DNA of 64,000 nt, from the NCBI RefSeq assembly GCF_003144195.1, contig NW_020290063.1, forward strand, positions 1-64,000. The letters are read 5' to 3'. The stretch's first letter is position 1. Each line of letters opens with the position of its first letter. The notes under the pieces are model-generated. The model was given only the letters and a program-made list of their open reading frames with translations. It had not been told where the DNA came from and ran no database searches. The stretch comes from Ceraceosorus guamensis (taxonomy: Eukaryota; Basidiomycota; Exobasidiomycetes; Ceraceosorales; Ceraceosoraceae). The position numbers were made by a program, and so were the translations under genes. This document shows positions 1-13,349 of this stretch, piece by piece.

Positions 1-31
1 TTTTTTTTTTTTTTTTTTTTTTTCCCCGTAG
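1..31 (+). other. Poly-T tract and likely 3' splice site at the window edge
   Basis: The window opens with 23 T, then CCCC and GTAG. The AG at 30-31 would make a good 3' splice site after a pyrimidine tract, with the RSC9 reading frame running open straight after it. The run could instead be a sequencing or assembly edge. Either way the start of the RSC9 gene is not in the window. Confidence 0.5.
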
Positions 32-2885
32 CATACAACCTGCTGCCCGGTCCATCCAATCGCCTCTATTTGTCCCTTCGGAGCACATTACCATCGCACA
101 TAGATTGGGCTCTCTCCAGGCTACTGCACGCCTCCTACCATCACTCGGATCATCTTCTGCTCGAGCGCTGGCCAGGTCTTCTGGATGCCCTTCTAAGCTT
201 TCCCCTGCGCGTCATCGCAGCATTGCAAGGGGCTCCACGCAAAGCCTGGGATCCTCTATTCTTTGAGACGCCCGAGTCACCTGACCGAGGCGCCATGCTT
301 TTGGGTCAACCGGTGCCCGTCGATCTCTCTTACTCCGAGTCGCGAAGTCCCGCCGCTCTTCGAAAGAAGCAACGACTGGCGCTCGAGCAGGGTCATTCAG
401 GATCAGCCACCAGACTTGGGGCACTCTCGGCCCCGGCTTCAGCCTTGGCGAATGTCGAAGACGAGCCACACAAGGGTGCTTCTTTCATGCCTTCTAGCGA
501 CGCAGCACACTTTGCCCTCGCTCTGCGGGCACTGAATGCCACGCAGGTGATTCGCAATCTTAGCACGAGATCCGAAAACGCCACACTTATTGCCCGTGGA
601 CGAAATCTGATTGGAATGCTTGCGGATGTGCTCTCTTTATCGGCTTTGGATCAAGAGGATGATAGCTGGACAGAGTTGGAAATGGTACGAGAGATGAAAG
701 GCGCCTGGTTGGATATTTGCGAGGCGGTTGGTCCCAAGCTACCCTTTTACGGCAGACTCAAGAAGTCCGACGTTGCTAGTAGCGAGGCTGCGGTGGGCCG
801 TGGCTCGGCAGTGCCTCCACATCCCGAAAGCGCAGCGGTGGGCGGGTCAGGCGCTTCCACTACGGGCCCTAGCGCTATCGAGATCTCTGCCAACACCATC
901 CTTGCACGACTTATTCACTTTGCGACCCACTCCGAAGACAGGCAAGTCGTCTTGGCATCTTTGCGAAGCCTTGGTGCTATTGCAGACAATGAGCGCAATG
1001 AGCCAATCTTTGGCGACCCTGCCAAGGTGGACGCGGTCGCCAAGAGGTGCGCAGAGCTGCTCGCTGTAAGGGGCGATGCGACACTCACCGAAAGCGCGCT
1101 GGACTGCTTGTATCAGCTGCTCAAGAATAACAACAACGCGATCCGACTTGCGGATGGTGGAGTGACGCAGTTGAGGGGACACGCTCCGGACTCGACAGAC
1201 CCTCAACATCACAGAGAACGACCGAGGGATGTGTCTGGCATGATTAGGCTTTTAATCAAGCAGCTGACGCACAAACGAGCTGTCTGGGACAGGGAAACGC
1301 CGAATTCTACGCGCCCGGACCTCTTCAGAAAGTTGTACACCGACGTGCCAACTCGAAGGGCTTATGAGGAGAGGCAAAGAATGGCTTTGAGTGCTCAGCA
1401 ACAGGGCAGGACGCAAAGGTGGCTCAACAGCAAAGAGCTTGATGATATGAAGTCCTTACCGGAACCGGAGCGACTCTTTACTTGGTGAGTCGGCGCGCTC
1501 GATATGGACTGATCGGCGTGCAATGTCTGACGTTCTCACGCCCTTGCACAGGTTGCGAGCAGTCTACGAGTTGAAGCCTGGCTCCGAAGTGTCTCAGATG
1601 GAGGTCTGGACCACTTATAGAGATCAGTTCTCGCCGTTCTTGCAGCATCCCAACATTTCAGCCTTGATTCCTCCTGCAGACGTGATCCGACAAGTCTCGC
1701 ACGTGTTCAGCGGGGCTTCTGCAATCGTCCATGGTGGCAATGTGTTTGTCATAAGCGGCATCGATCTCAAGGACAGGTCTTGTGAGTACGTCATAGGACG
1801 ATGGAGAGCGGACAGCACCTCAATGCGCTATGCTGACCGCCATTTGCGTCTCACTTCGGGAACAGATGCGCGCCGCTTCGAGTGCAAATGGCGGCAGTGC
1901 ACCAACAGAGCGTGTGCCAGTCACGACGACCTTGCTGTTCACGTTCACTGCGCGCACGCAACGCCAGCAGCTCGAGGGCGCTGCGGCTGGCTGACATGCT
2001 CTTACGCACTGCCTCCCGACTTGGAAGCGAGCTCTGCCGTCACGCTGCTTCGCTCTCACATCAAGGCGCACTTGCCTTCTGCAGAGCCAGCATTTGATCT
2101 GAAGGAAGATCGAGAACGCTGGATTGCTTACCAGACCATCCAGCCTTCCAAGCCGCTGGATCGATCTAGCATCGTAGAGCAGACGGACGGTGGTCGAAGG
2201 GTAGGAGCAGAGTTGGCAACTTTGAAGCGCAAATTGGTACTTGGCAGGGGCACAATCGACCGGCCTGACGCTGTACCTTTTGTCGTGACGAGGACGCCGA
2301 TGGATGCAACGAGCGGGGCACCGCTGGGCGTAGCTGCAACAGCCGCCCTGGTCCTGCGCCTCTTGGCCCGAGCATCTTCCACCATCCTCACCAAGTCTGG
2401 CGTGCAAAGATCCGAAATGGCCAGCACGACATTGACAGGTCTGGACGCCTCTTTGGCTGGCGCAGAAGAGAATGCGGAAAGATTTGGTCTGCCATTACCC
2501 CCTGCGACTGCTGCAGGGAACGTCAGCCAAAGTGTTCGCCCGAGCGTGGAAGGAAGCCGAACTAGGATCGCTGCAGAGGGTGCTTCTTCCGGCAGACCGG
2601 CGACTTGGGAGATCAAGGCTGCTGAGCACATCATGGATGCGCTCGTGGATGCTGAGGACGAGCTGATGAGCATCGCTTCGTCCAACGATATCTTGACCGG
2701 GTGAGTGAAGAGCAGTCGATTGCAAATTCAGCGACCGCGGCACAAACAATGTATGCGTCGCTGATGGACTTGTGCCGAACTCCTTTTGCTTTGGAATCCG
2801 TCGCAGCATACTCAACGATATTCTGGTCACTCTGCAGCCGGTAGCTGTCGCATCTCTATTGTCCAGCGCCGACAGCGACGCATAG
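32..2885 (+). CDS. RSC9: RSC9-like subunit of the RSC/SWI-SNF chromatin remodelling complex (5' partial)
   Basis: Exons 32-1484, 1552-2700 and 2807-2885 give about 893 residues of an open C-terminal part. The introns start GTGAGT and keep the frame (W|L and G|I junctions). The visible N-terminal part contains LRSTLPSHIDWALSRL, the signature that opens the helical repeat region of Rsc9/ARID2-type proteins. The block from FTWLRAVYELKPGSEVSQ to the EYVIGRWRAD region matches the RFX-type winged-helix DNA-binding segment of this family. A Cys/His cluster follows (CKWRQC, later CGWLTC and an H-x3-H), as in the Rsc9 zinc fingers. Known role: a DNA-contacting subunit of the RSC nucleosome remodeller in the nucleus. 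The N-terminal end, usually with an ARID domain, would lie upstream of the window. The gene ends convergently, 233 bases before the TRS120 stop. The family assignment rests on recognised motifs, not on a search. Confidence 0.88.
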
Positions 2886-3118
2886 CGCGCAAGTCTTACC
2901 ACCTTGTCACATGACCCTTGTCAGACTTCCGAGCCGCCAGGCGCTTTTGTACGAATATGGCAAGCGAATCGAAGCACCGTCTTTGAACTGTGCAAAGCCG
3001 GGCCACTCTCTCGAATCTGGGTGCCTAGTGTCAAACATGCGTGCATTTTTTTTTTTTTTGAAATAAGGGCAAAGGTGACGGGTCAGATTGCGTACAAATA
3101 CCAAAGCACCACATGCCC

Positions 3119-6100
3119 TCAACCTTCGGGTCTCTCGTCAACGATGACCTTAAAAGGTACCTGAACGCGAGCTCTCATCTCTAGCGCTTGTCTCGCAGCA
3201 GCAGCAGCAGCAGCAGCAGCAGCGTCGGCCGAATGCGAATCCTTCGCTTCGACGCCGGCGCCGTAGAAATGTTGGCGCGAGTCGGATGAGAAGCCTCTGC
3301 TTTGGAAAGTGGGACATTCCTCGATGACGGCGATAAAGTTGTATTGACCCTTTGCGAGGAAGGTGAGGCCAGCACTGAAGTGACCTTTTTGATCGGGCAG
3401 TACGGGCCAAGGCGAGATGTTGCCGGTCAAATTGCCAGAAGTCACGAGGATGTTGGCCAGGAGCGGATCGTTGGACTGTTGTTGCTGTTGCTGCTGTGGT
3501 TGCTGTTGTTGTTGCGCGGAGAAAGCGGAAGCAGAATCGGAAGAGCTGCTCAAAAATGATGAGGATGATGCTGCAATAGGAATCAAACGATACGTCAAGC
3601 GCAATTTGCGCGCGCTCTCGTTACGCATTGTGCCGACAATGTCGATGTACGTCTCTGCTGTAGTGCGCAGCGTCCGCTCGCTCAACTCTGTGCGCACCTT
3701 GGATGCGGATCGCACACCGTTGTTGAGCGTACCATTAGTACGCTGAACGCCCTCATTTGCATCTTTCTCGGATGACAATCGTCCATTCGCCTCCTCAGAA
3801 CCGACCAGTCCATTTTCCTGCACAGCGTCTCCACCTGCGAATGCCGAGATATGCAGTGAAAGCGAGAGAGGGTCCTGGCGCAGACATTGAAGGTGATCAT
3901 CAGCGACCATCAACGATGAGAGATCGATGTAGCCTTTTCTTCCAGTACTCCTGTCGATCCATCTCGCACTCGAACTTCTAGCATTCGTGGACGCTCCTTC
4001 AAGAGACGCGTGTTGATTCGCTCCCCCGATGCCATCAGATAGGACGGCAGACGCGCGTTCCCTCCAACCAGAAAGCTTTGCCACAATATCTTGCGCAAGC
4101 CAAAATCTAGCTCGCGCGACGGCCTGCTCGGACGGCGATGATTTGGATTTGGGCACGACGAATTGGCGCGAGGATAGAGAAGGGATGGGTCTGTCCAGCT
4201 CTTCTGTCGAAATGTCCAGCCTTGGAAAGGGAAAGACGATCTGAGCTCGCGCATTTTGAGGAAGGGATCGTCGGACTCGAAGCTTGGAGTGATAGGCTTC
4301 TGCAGCGCGCGGAACACAGCACATGAACAAGTTCAGCACTTCATAACTCTCGATCGCTTACCTGCCTGACTAAGGGGCACTTGTCCAGACTCACCATCTT
4401 TGAGGGAAACGACAACTTCCACATTATTGCGGTGCGCATTGACAATAGGAAAAGAGACGAGGCATTCCTTGTCCGGTCTGCCTTGGAGCAATCTCTCAAA
4501 CAACTTGGCATCAGCCAAGCCGTCAGGCAAACCGCCTCCCGCCCTTTCCAGCGCCTTGAGTCCATCCGCCAAAGTCCTGACCGCTTCGTAAGGTCTGAGC
4601 GTCTTCACCTCCAGCTTGCCCAGCTCAACAACGGGTAGGACAGTGATGGCTAGCGGTACGCTCAGTCTTCGATGATACCAATCGCGCGCTTCGTCCGTTT
4701 GTAATCCACCTCTTCCAGGTCCGTCGACGTAGGCATAATCCGCAAAGATGCTCAGATGCGTACAGCCTACGCGCGCTCTCACGTCCACCTGCAACTCGCG
4801 CGTCTCGCCGGGTGAGACCTGGTGCTTTGCGTGCCTAGGTGAGAGCGAATAGCTGAGCACGGGTGAGCGCAGCAACTTATCCTCGGCCAAAAAAGCCTGC
4901 GAAGAGTTCAGTTCTCCTTCGTTGAGCTCCTTCTTCATCTTTTCGCTCAGATTGTCCATAAAAGACAGACGAATCCAATCCACCGGTAAAGTTCCCGCAT
5001 TCAACACCTGCAACCTGATCGTGGTTATTTCGCCATCTAGGAGGACGAGGGAGCCGTGGGGCGTGGAGGCGCTTTGAAGGACGAGCAGAGGTTGGGGGTC
5101 GACCACTTGACAAGAAACAATCTTGCTGCTGGGGGTCGAGACGATTTTCTTGTTGGTCACATCAGCACTAGTTGAACTTTCGTTGCGTTGTAAAGCAGCA
5201 GCCATTCTAGCCTGAGCAAGAACGAGGGGTCTAGCATCTAGTCCCGTAGCCTTGATCTTCAAGCGCCTATCGTCCAATTCGTTACTCTGAGCAATCTGCA
5301 CCTTGTCCTTTGCGTCTTTGTTGAGTACCCTGAAGCTACGAGGCGCGCATCCCGATAGCGCAATACTGCATCCCCTGGCGCGAGTCGTGCCCACTTTGGT
5401 CGGTGTGCCCGTGAGGAGAATCTGATGCGTGGACAAGGGCGGCATGACGATCCCTCTCAATTCGTCCGGCACAAAATCTGCACCGCTAGTCTCCAGCTTG
5501 ATACAATCTATTTCCAAGCCGACGGAAAAGGTATTTTGCAAGGTGACCACGAACCCGCAAGGTTCGTCGCACACCGCCGCCATCTTTGTCCCTGCAGCGT
5601 TTACAGACTCCGTGTTTGCCGGATTGCCTGACATTCCGCTGGATCCGTGATTCCAGAAAAAGGGATTGTCGAGTCCGGCCGGCGCATTGAGCTGCAATAA
5701 GTCTGGCGCATTCTCGCCAGAGCCGTTCCTAATCTCGTGTGCAGGTCTCGTGAACGTCTTTCGTTCGGGATCGATAGGAATAGCCTCAATATCGACGACC
5801 GGTTCAGGTGGGCCCCAGTACTTGACCTTGAGTGTCCTGCTGCCTCTTTCCAGCCTCGCATCTTGCGTCGCTTTGTGGATGGCCGCAATCAAATGAGCTT
5901 GTTCGGACGGTGCCAATAACCAATGGAAATCCCTGAGCAGCAAAGAAGCAAAGAACACAGCCGACGTTTCATCGCCTAGCATCTCGCAAATGCCTATCGT
6001 GTCGCGCAACAGAGCCATCTGCTGCTCGGCCCAGCCGAACGGCGCCTCGTCTTGTAATAACGAAACGCCAGAGATGCTTTCCGCGCGGCTCGATCCAAGT

Positions 6101-9058
6101 CCTTCCAAGCTCGCTTGAGCACCCCAAGAAGCCCTGACGCCAGCTGCATGTCGCAAGTATTCCCTCTTTGCTGCTCCTTCCGGTCCTTCTGCCTCCTCCT
6201 CCTCCTCTGATCCTCCATCGTCCTCCCTCAAATCTGAGACTAGCTCGTCGAATCTCAAATATCTGGACAGAAAGTGTTCCCTAGAGATGTGTTTGGTGGT
6301 TGGTACGTCGGTGCTGATGCCGTGCACATCCAGTACCCCCTGAGCAAGAGCCAGCACGTTCCAAGCAGCTCCCTTCTCCGGCTGGATTGCATAAGCTTCG
6401 TCGCACACCTTGCGGGCAATCTCTAGCGTGCGCACTACGTCGTCCGAATAGGAACTGACAAAGGGTCTATCTGCAAAGGACCTATCTTGCTGTGCTGCAG
6501 ATCTGTCCGTGATGGTTCTGGCAAACATGCCGAGCAGGACCACCTGCATCTGTCTGAGCAAGTACGTCTCTCTCCTAGCGAACCCAATGCATCCAAACAC
6601 GCTAGCCGACGAGCTCAAAATGAAGATCTGATCGGCAGGTTTGAGCGCCGCAAAGCTGTGCGTCAAAGCTTGCGAAGCTGGCGCTGCAATCTCGTACCTT
6701 TGAATGTTGCAAGCCGTCGAGTGTTGAATGTAGGTCGCGGTGGTTGGACGCGTAGTCTCTGCCAGTACGGGCGGTATTCCTCCATAAATCATTTGGTCGA
6801 ACGCTTCGCCATTATATCCACCGCTGGCCCAAATTGCCAGCAAGAAGCGAGAATACGCCAAGCATGCGCTGGCGTGGATCAGCGGATGCGTATAGTCTCG
6901 CGGCGAATCAGCCGTCACGAATTTGGCAGGCTCCAAGAGGTAAGAAAGAGGAGCTAGACACTTGGAGTAGATCTGGATGGCTAGAGCATACGCTTCGGCG
7001 ATATCGGCCCACGGCGTACCCGCAAACGGTTTCTCGTTTGTTCCATCCCTTTCCTTTTCCGATCCCTTCTTGTCCTTTTCTTTGACTGTGCTGGTTGAGC
7101 TACCTCCCGGTAGCGAAGAGGCCGGAGCCTTTGATGCAACGAAGAGCAAGGGTCAACACGCGTAAGCACAAGCCGGCAACGACAAGGTTGCGTGAGGTCT
7201 ATTCGAACCACACCCACCTTTTCTTCCACGCTTCCGCCCATCCGTCTAACAAGCACTCTGGCAACCGCCCAACCTTCCAGAGCTCCAGCGTACCAGACCG
7301 CATCCGCCCCTCCTGCCAAAGCTCTCTCTCTTCCGATAGCTCCCAAAGCCGTATCATACCCGCTCAAAGCGCTCCACAAATCTCCACAAAGCAGAGCAGC
7401 ATCGGCCTTGACTTTGGAAAATCGTCCCAAGCCGTGCGGACCCGTCAGTCCCACGCTTTGTCTCTTGATCGACTTGCGAACTTTGTTCGAGATGGCTGAC
7501 GAAGAGGCGGATGTGGATGAGGCGGAGGATAGAGCAGCAGTGGCGAGTGCGCCCCCTGCGACGCTGGAGGATCCGGGACTTGAAGATTGCGACGCTGCCG
7601 AAGAGTCGACTGTGCCAGTAGATTTGGATGAGGAGCTAAAAGAGCTGAAGAAGGCCGATGCGCGCGAAGTGGCGCTGGTTGGCGAGGTCAGAGGGCCCGG
7701 GGAAGTGGGCGCATGCTGATGGGGCAAGGGTATGCTCAATGGACTGGAGACGGTTCCCATATCGCCCGTAGGTGACACGGGACCGCGATGCATTATCTCT
7801 TGACCAGCAGACGCCTTTCCCTCGCCCCTGTAGCCCGAGTCTCCTGATCTCGAGCCGGACGAAGATCCTAGAGCGTTGACCAGCGTCTCTCGAGGTGTTT
7901 CGAGCGGCGTGCCTTGCAAAGCATCCACCGCCAATTGCAAGTTGTCCACCACCTGAGCTATAAACTCCGGCAAGAGGGTGCGCAGATAAAATTTCACATC
8001 CTTCAAATCGGCCCTCACTGCTGGAAAGACGACTAAATCCTGCACGTCTCTTCCCGTAAAACCTCCAGATGAAGCGCGCTTAGATCGTGAAGGGCTAGAA
8101 GTAGAAGGGCTAGATGTCTTTGCGCTGTTTCCCGAGAGATCATACCCTCGCACACTTCCAGATCCAGCTTCGTCCTCATCCTCTTCCTCCTCAGTCTGAT
8201 CGTTGACCGCAGCCATGAGGGAGCTCAGATCCATCGTTTGAGGCCTGACAGCGCCAATATCGAATGCCCACACGCGATGACTCAAAGCGTAGGGATGGTC
8301 CCTCTTCAATCTCGTCGGAGCTCTTTCCAACGCATGTCGATGTCTCCCATCCGAAGTTGATGTTCCCAATCCCAATACGCCCAGGACTTGCCGATGCACG
8401 CTAAAAGGAGATAGGAAATCATGCGATGAGTCATACCAGGTGATGAAGGAAATGTGAACCTCGCCCTTTTTGCCCAAGGGCGTGTTGCTGCCTGTGCATC
8501 GATTTGAAAGAAGCGCCGCATCACACAGCGTGCGACGTGTCAGCTCTACCTCTGAAAGGATAGCATACGTGCGATCCTTCTCGACTCACCCACTCTTCTA
8601 GCCCCATTCTTGCTCGGAGGCAAATCGCTCAACCTGACATTCTCAAAGTATTTGACTGCCTTGCTCCATCTTTCAAATTCCTCTTTGGGCACATGCGGAT
8701 GAGCAGGTACGAGGAGGATGTTGATCATCGCAGGGGAGCAGAAAGACTTTTCGCCCACAGCTTGGGAAGAGTCTGATTCGTCGAGATTTGCACCGAAGCC
8801 GCTCATCGAGGTGGATGTGGTGGGCGTGGATACGTGCGAGGAGGAGATGGAGGTCTGAGAAGCTTGAGAAGAGAGAGAATGCGATGCACCATGCCCGTTT
8901 CCATGTCCATGTTCATGCCCCTGACCTGGGCCATGTGTTGATTGAGCCCGTCTCATATTGGCTGTGGATGAAGCGCTCGACGAATTAGGTGAACAAGGAA
9001 GAATGGTCGGTCGATCGGTCGTGCAGCGCGGTGCGAGCGAAGGATGGGCGGCGTCCAA
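3119..9058 (-). CDS. TRS120: TRAPP II complex subunit Trs120/TRAPPC9
   Basis: Four exons on the minus strand, 9058-8590, 8491-7218, 7128-4395 and 4299-3119, add up to 5658 nt (1885 residues) with consistent phases. The N-terminal Trs120 core is split by intron 1: INILLVPAHPHVPKEEFERW lies in exon 1 and VHISFITWYDSSHDFLSPF in exon 2. Exon 3 carries the long helical and Ig-like region, including AYALAIQIYSKCLAPLSYLL. Exon 4 ends with beta-rich text (PFKVIVDERPEG). Known role: Trs120 makes TRAPP II from the TRAPP core, activating Rab11/Ypt31-type GTPases at the late Golgi. Odd points are a low-complexity Ser/Thr-rich insert around 7500-7700, a poly-Q run and a poly-Ala run near the C-terminus (CAG/GCN repeats at 3198-3222 and 3477-3515), and a roughly 100-residue N-terminal extension. 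The start at 9058 is the first ATG of the open frame; a start nearer the conserved block is possible. Confidence 0.92.
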
Positions 9059-10003
9059 GTGCGCGGGTGTTAGACCTGTTGCATCTTACTCTCGCGCGCG
9101 GAGAAGAGACGCTATCTTCGCCGGTCTACCTCGCGCTGTGAGACTCTTGGCGTTCCGGGTGTCGTTGATATGGCGGGCAGCCGCGCTGTGCCTGCGAACC
9201 GTGAATGAAAGGATTGGTAGATGGTGATGAGGTACAAGCCAAGTAGCCCTTGAGTGGAGTCTTGCATCACGAATCACTCTGAGTAGCTCTGCTCGGCTTT
9301 CACAGCCAGCATTGCCCGCGTGTATGCACGACGTTGCTGCTGGATGTGAGTTTTGAGACTCGGTGCTGCATGCTTGTATATATAGCGGCGACTCACGTGA
9401 TTCTCTACGGGCTGGGATGCGCACTCCTTTTTGTCGTACGAGAAGCCTGCCCGGATGAGCGAGGTGGAGCACATATATGCGCAACGCAACAGAAGATCGA
9501 AAGCGAAGCGACAAATCACGAATGCAAATCACAATGCATCTCATGGCTGTAGGTAACTCTGATTCACTCACGGCTCACGACTTTCAGATTCAATTCACTG
9601 ATTGGGTGCCTTGTTCCAGCAGGCAAGGGAAAGCTCATCACACGAGATGCGCTCTTGACTCGATCGTTGAAGCATCGCATATCTAGTTCGCGAGGTGTGC
9701 GACTCAATCACCATTCGTTTCTGCTCTTCTTCAGCACGACTAGCTGTCCCCATCCTGAGGCTGGCAAAGTCACCGCTTGCCCATCTCTTGTTGGGCGTTT
9801 GCTTCTCCCCTCCTTTGCCTTTTGGTCTTCACTCCATCTTCAACAAGGGGAACTCACGAGACTGTGATAGTCGTGGATCCACCGCATTCGGCTCCACGCA
9901 TCTCAAGAGGGCCGGTTCCTGATCAAAAGATTCTCATCCAAAGCAACAAGCGGTGTTGCATCCTGTCACCATTCCCAGCCGCTGCCTCAGAACCTCGGTC
10001 ACA
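9059..10003. promoter_or_regulatory. Divergent promoter spacer between TRS120 and the TCD gene
   Basis: There is no convincing coding sequence in these 945 bases. They hold a TATATATA word at 9377-9384, a perfect TCACGTGA palindrome at 9393-9400, and ACTCACG-type words near 9560-9580. Both flanking genes start outward, so this should be a shared promoter region. Assigning the TATA-like word to either gene would be a guess. Confidence 0.6.
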
Positions 10004-13000
10004 ATGTCACGTCCATCCAGCACCTCTGCCTCCTCGTCCGAAACAACGTTGTTCGCCTCTCTTCTCTCATCTCCAAAGACTACACTGGCCATAGTAGCTC
10101 TCGGCTCGTCTTTGTTGACTGCTGGAGCCATGTGGAGCGTGCAGAGCTCTCATAGATCATCCAGACGACGAGAGTTGGAGAGGAGAGCCAAGAGGGGCGT
10201 CGCGGGCAGAATCGCATCCCTAGGCGGAGATGGGCCTAGTGGGGAAGCATCTACTTCTACAGTCGGTCGTGCGCATACATTAAGCGAGAAGGATCCGAAG
10301 AAAGGGCAGAGAGATGCGATTGAGAAAGGAGGTGCACACTCGCATTTCAGAGGACACGTCCAGCATTGGAGGGGCGCGGAGGAGCAGCAGGAAGGAGAAG
10401 GAGATGGAGATGTGTCGGTGGATGGTGGAACGCCTCGATATCTTATGCAGAGCCAGCACCTCCCTTCCTCCTCGTCTGGTCATCACTCTCACCATCTCTC
10501 TGCTTCGATCTCATCTCAACTCCACCCGCTCCACTTCTCCGCCTCCGCCTCTTCGCTCTCCCACCTCAAAGGCTCTTCGCAGCGTCGACAAGCAGGAACT
10601 TCAAGCAACAAAGCTGCAAAGTCGTACGACGAGTCGTTGATCAAGGAGCAACTTGCTCGACACTATTCATTCCTGGGCGATCAAGGCATGCGAGCTCTGA
10701 GGGAAGCGTTTGTAGTGGTGGTAGGTATGGGTGGGGTGGGATCCATGTGCGCGCTCTCCCTGGTACGTTCAGGCGTAGGAAACATTCGGATCATAGATTT
10801 CGACCAAGTCAGCCTTTCCAGTCTGAATAGGCACGCAGTAGCTCAACTTTGCGACGTGGGCATGTCCAAAGTGTCCGTTTGTGCCAATCATTTTGCCAAG
10901 ATAGCTCCTTGGGTACACGTAGAAGCCATCAATCAACTCTTTTGCGCAAAAGATGCGGAGGATTTACTGGGAGCTGCGTCTGTGCAATGGGACGCAAAGA
11001 GGCCCACATACGTGGTGGATTGCATTGATAATTTGGATACGAAAGTGGACCTCATCGCGTACTGCTACAGAAACGGCATCAGGTGTTTCAGCTCCATGGG
11101 AGCGGGTGCTAAAGCAGATCCCAGCAGGATCCAGATTGCGGATCTGAACGACACAAAGGAAGATCCGCTTTCTAGGCACGTGAGGAGACGGTTGAGAGCG
11201 ATGGGAATTCCCAAATTGCCAGAGAAGCCGACGACGGGGAAGAGGAAGGAGCAGGTGGGCAAGAGTGAAGAGCAGTCGGCAGAGGTGGCGAAAGGCAAGC
11301 AAAGCGCGGGTCGAAAAGAGGACGAGAAGAAGGCGGGCAGTGCTGCTGCTAAGAGTGATAAGAAGGCCAATGATCTGGTCGAGAGTAGTTCAGCTTCCTT
11401 CAGCGCTCAAATCGACGCAGCTGCCCGCTCCCTCTCCGGCACGCTCTCTCCGCGCAAGAAACCGTTTAACGACAAGGAGAACAAGTCTCCTCCTAGCGCT
11501 TATCCACTCCCGAGCCCTTTTGCGCTTTCTTCAGGCGAGCGAGGGGCAGACCAAGGAAGGGTGCAAGAGAGACATATGAGAAGAGCTTCGAGCGCCTCGA
11601 GCGTTGGATCGGCCAATGTGGGTTATTGGACACCTGTGGGAACGCCTGGAACGCCTGGGGCTGTCCGTGTCGAGCTGGACGAAGAGGGTCTGGAATCTCT
11701 GGACGAGGCGGAAGGGAAGGGGGTGCTAGAGGAGGAGGATGGAGACACGACTCTTCGCGGTTCTGACGATGAGATGGATGACCAGCATCAGAAGGAGCAA
11801 GAGGAAGCAGAGGGCAAAGTGAATAAGCTTCGACCCTCTCCTTCACCGCCACCTTTTTTGACACCAGACGCTGCTGGTGCTGGTGAAAGGAGAAGATCGT
11901 CGTTGAAGGAATTGAATGCCAGTCCCCTCTTGTCACCTGCAAACCAAGCGTCCAGCGACAGATTTGCAACGCGCAATCCGCTCTCCCGCACCGCTTCTGC
12001 TTCGACTAGGACCCATCCCGAGGCATCCAGCTTTGATAGCATCTCTCGCGCTGTACCCGCATCTTCATCACAGCAAATATCCGACTCTCTTTCCTCCTCC
12101 ACTTCCAACTCGAATTCGAAAGCGCACCAATATGAAAAGGACGCGCCGATAGGTATCCCGGTCGTCTTTTCGACGGAGACCAAATCGGACGTCGGGTTGC
12201 TACCCTTGGATCAGAAAGAGTTTGAGAGGGGTAATGTGGAGGAGTTGGCTGTGCTCAATGACTTTAGAGTCAGGATTTTGCCCGTCCTTGGTGAGTCAGA
12301 CTGTACCATGGTCAGGATTTCCTGGCAAGAGGGTAAGCCTGCAGCATTGTCCAGCTGCGAATTTAATTTGATGATCCACCTCTTTTCCCTCTCCACGATT
12401 CTCGTCGCGTTGCTTGTAGGACCTATACCTAGCATGTTTGGATTGGCTGCTGCTACGTACGTCATTTGCGAAATTGCTGGGAGACCTCAAGAACCTTTTG
12501 CGAGCAAGCCTTCTCGGAAAATGTTTGAGCGTGTAAGTTTTTTTTCTTTTGCTGCTCAGTCGATCGACTGCACACGATCGAGTCGCCCTACAAGTCTTTC
12601 CCCGTTTTCTCTTGCTTACCAACGAAGAACCTTGATATGATCTCGCGTTTGTCCTTCTTGGCTTTAGATGTCGTTCGACTTGGAACATTCGGAGCGCAAA
12701 TATCCTTTGCAAAATTCTTTCGCGCAACAGCAAAGGCAGCAGCGCTCAGCAGGACACTCTGACAAACCTGCGACGTTTGAAGGAGGAGGAAGAGAAGGAA
12801 AAGCAGAAGGTCAAGGTCCGCGTAGATCTTGGTTCAGCATCGAAGATGTTCAGTACCTCTACGAAGAAGTCTTTCATCAGAGATCCGTGGTCGCTCCATT
12901 CGAGACGCCCAGCAAACCTTTTTTATTGCGATGGGATAGCACCATTCCGCTCGCTTTCAACAATGTCGCCGTCTTTTCTAGGGATCAGGCAAAGAGGCAT

Positions 13001-13217
13001 ATGCAAGAGGTGCTTGGTAAAGGCACTTCGCCTTGGGAAGTGTGGGGAGATGAGGCGGGAGAAATGTTCAAGAGGCGTATGGCAGAGGTCAGTCTCCTCC
13101 TCGACTTGCGCGAGCGCGAGAAGTCAGACTTGCGATTGGATGTTCGAGGCTCACATCGTGTCCGCACCTTGCTTCTCGCTGCGCGCGCAGGAACAACGAA
13201 TGAACTTGTTCAGGTGA
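10004..13217 (+). CDS. TCD1: tRNA threonylcarbamoyladenosine dehydratase (Tcd1/Tcd2, E1-like ThiF/MoeB fold)
   Basis: Exons 10004-12290, 12420-12532, 12668-13087 and 13191-13217 give 948 residues. The family makes cyclic t6A (ct6A) at tRNA position 37 by ATP-dependent dehydration of t6A. A hydrophobic segment at residues 24-46 fits the outer mitochondrial membrane anchor known for the yeast proteins. The nucleotide-binding core follows near residue 241: GMGGVGS, then IIDFDQVSLSSLNRHA, CIDNLDTKVDL and FSSMGAGAKADPS. The later exons restore the family C-terminus (GPIPSMFGLAAATYVICEIA, then SIEDVQYLYEEVFHQRS and LVRW-like text). The first ATG of the frame is at 10004 in the context CACAATG. Unusual is an insert of about 310 Ser/Glu/Lys-rich residues (about 400-714) between the two halves of the core, which roughly doubles the usual length of about 430-450. 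Reading through the last intron would stay open to 13243, but splicing gives the better family end. TCD1 and TCD2 cannot be told apart here. Confidence 0.92.
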
Positions 13218-13349
13218 CCTTCGCAGGCGCCACGCTGTCCTGATCGCACGTAAGTAGTTGTACAGCTGGTCATTTTTCGAATGGAAGCAAGTGTCAGGGA
13301 ATCTCATTGCCAATGTCCACACAATCATCGAGCATGTGCATGGCCATTG

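Noticed and set aside
3302-3559. Plus-strand open frame with a poly-Leu stretch
   Set aside because: It is antisense to the poly-Q-encoding part of TRS120; the Leu run is only the complement of CAG repeats.
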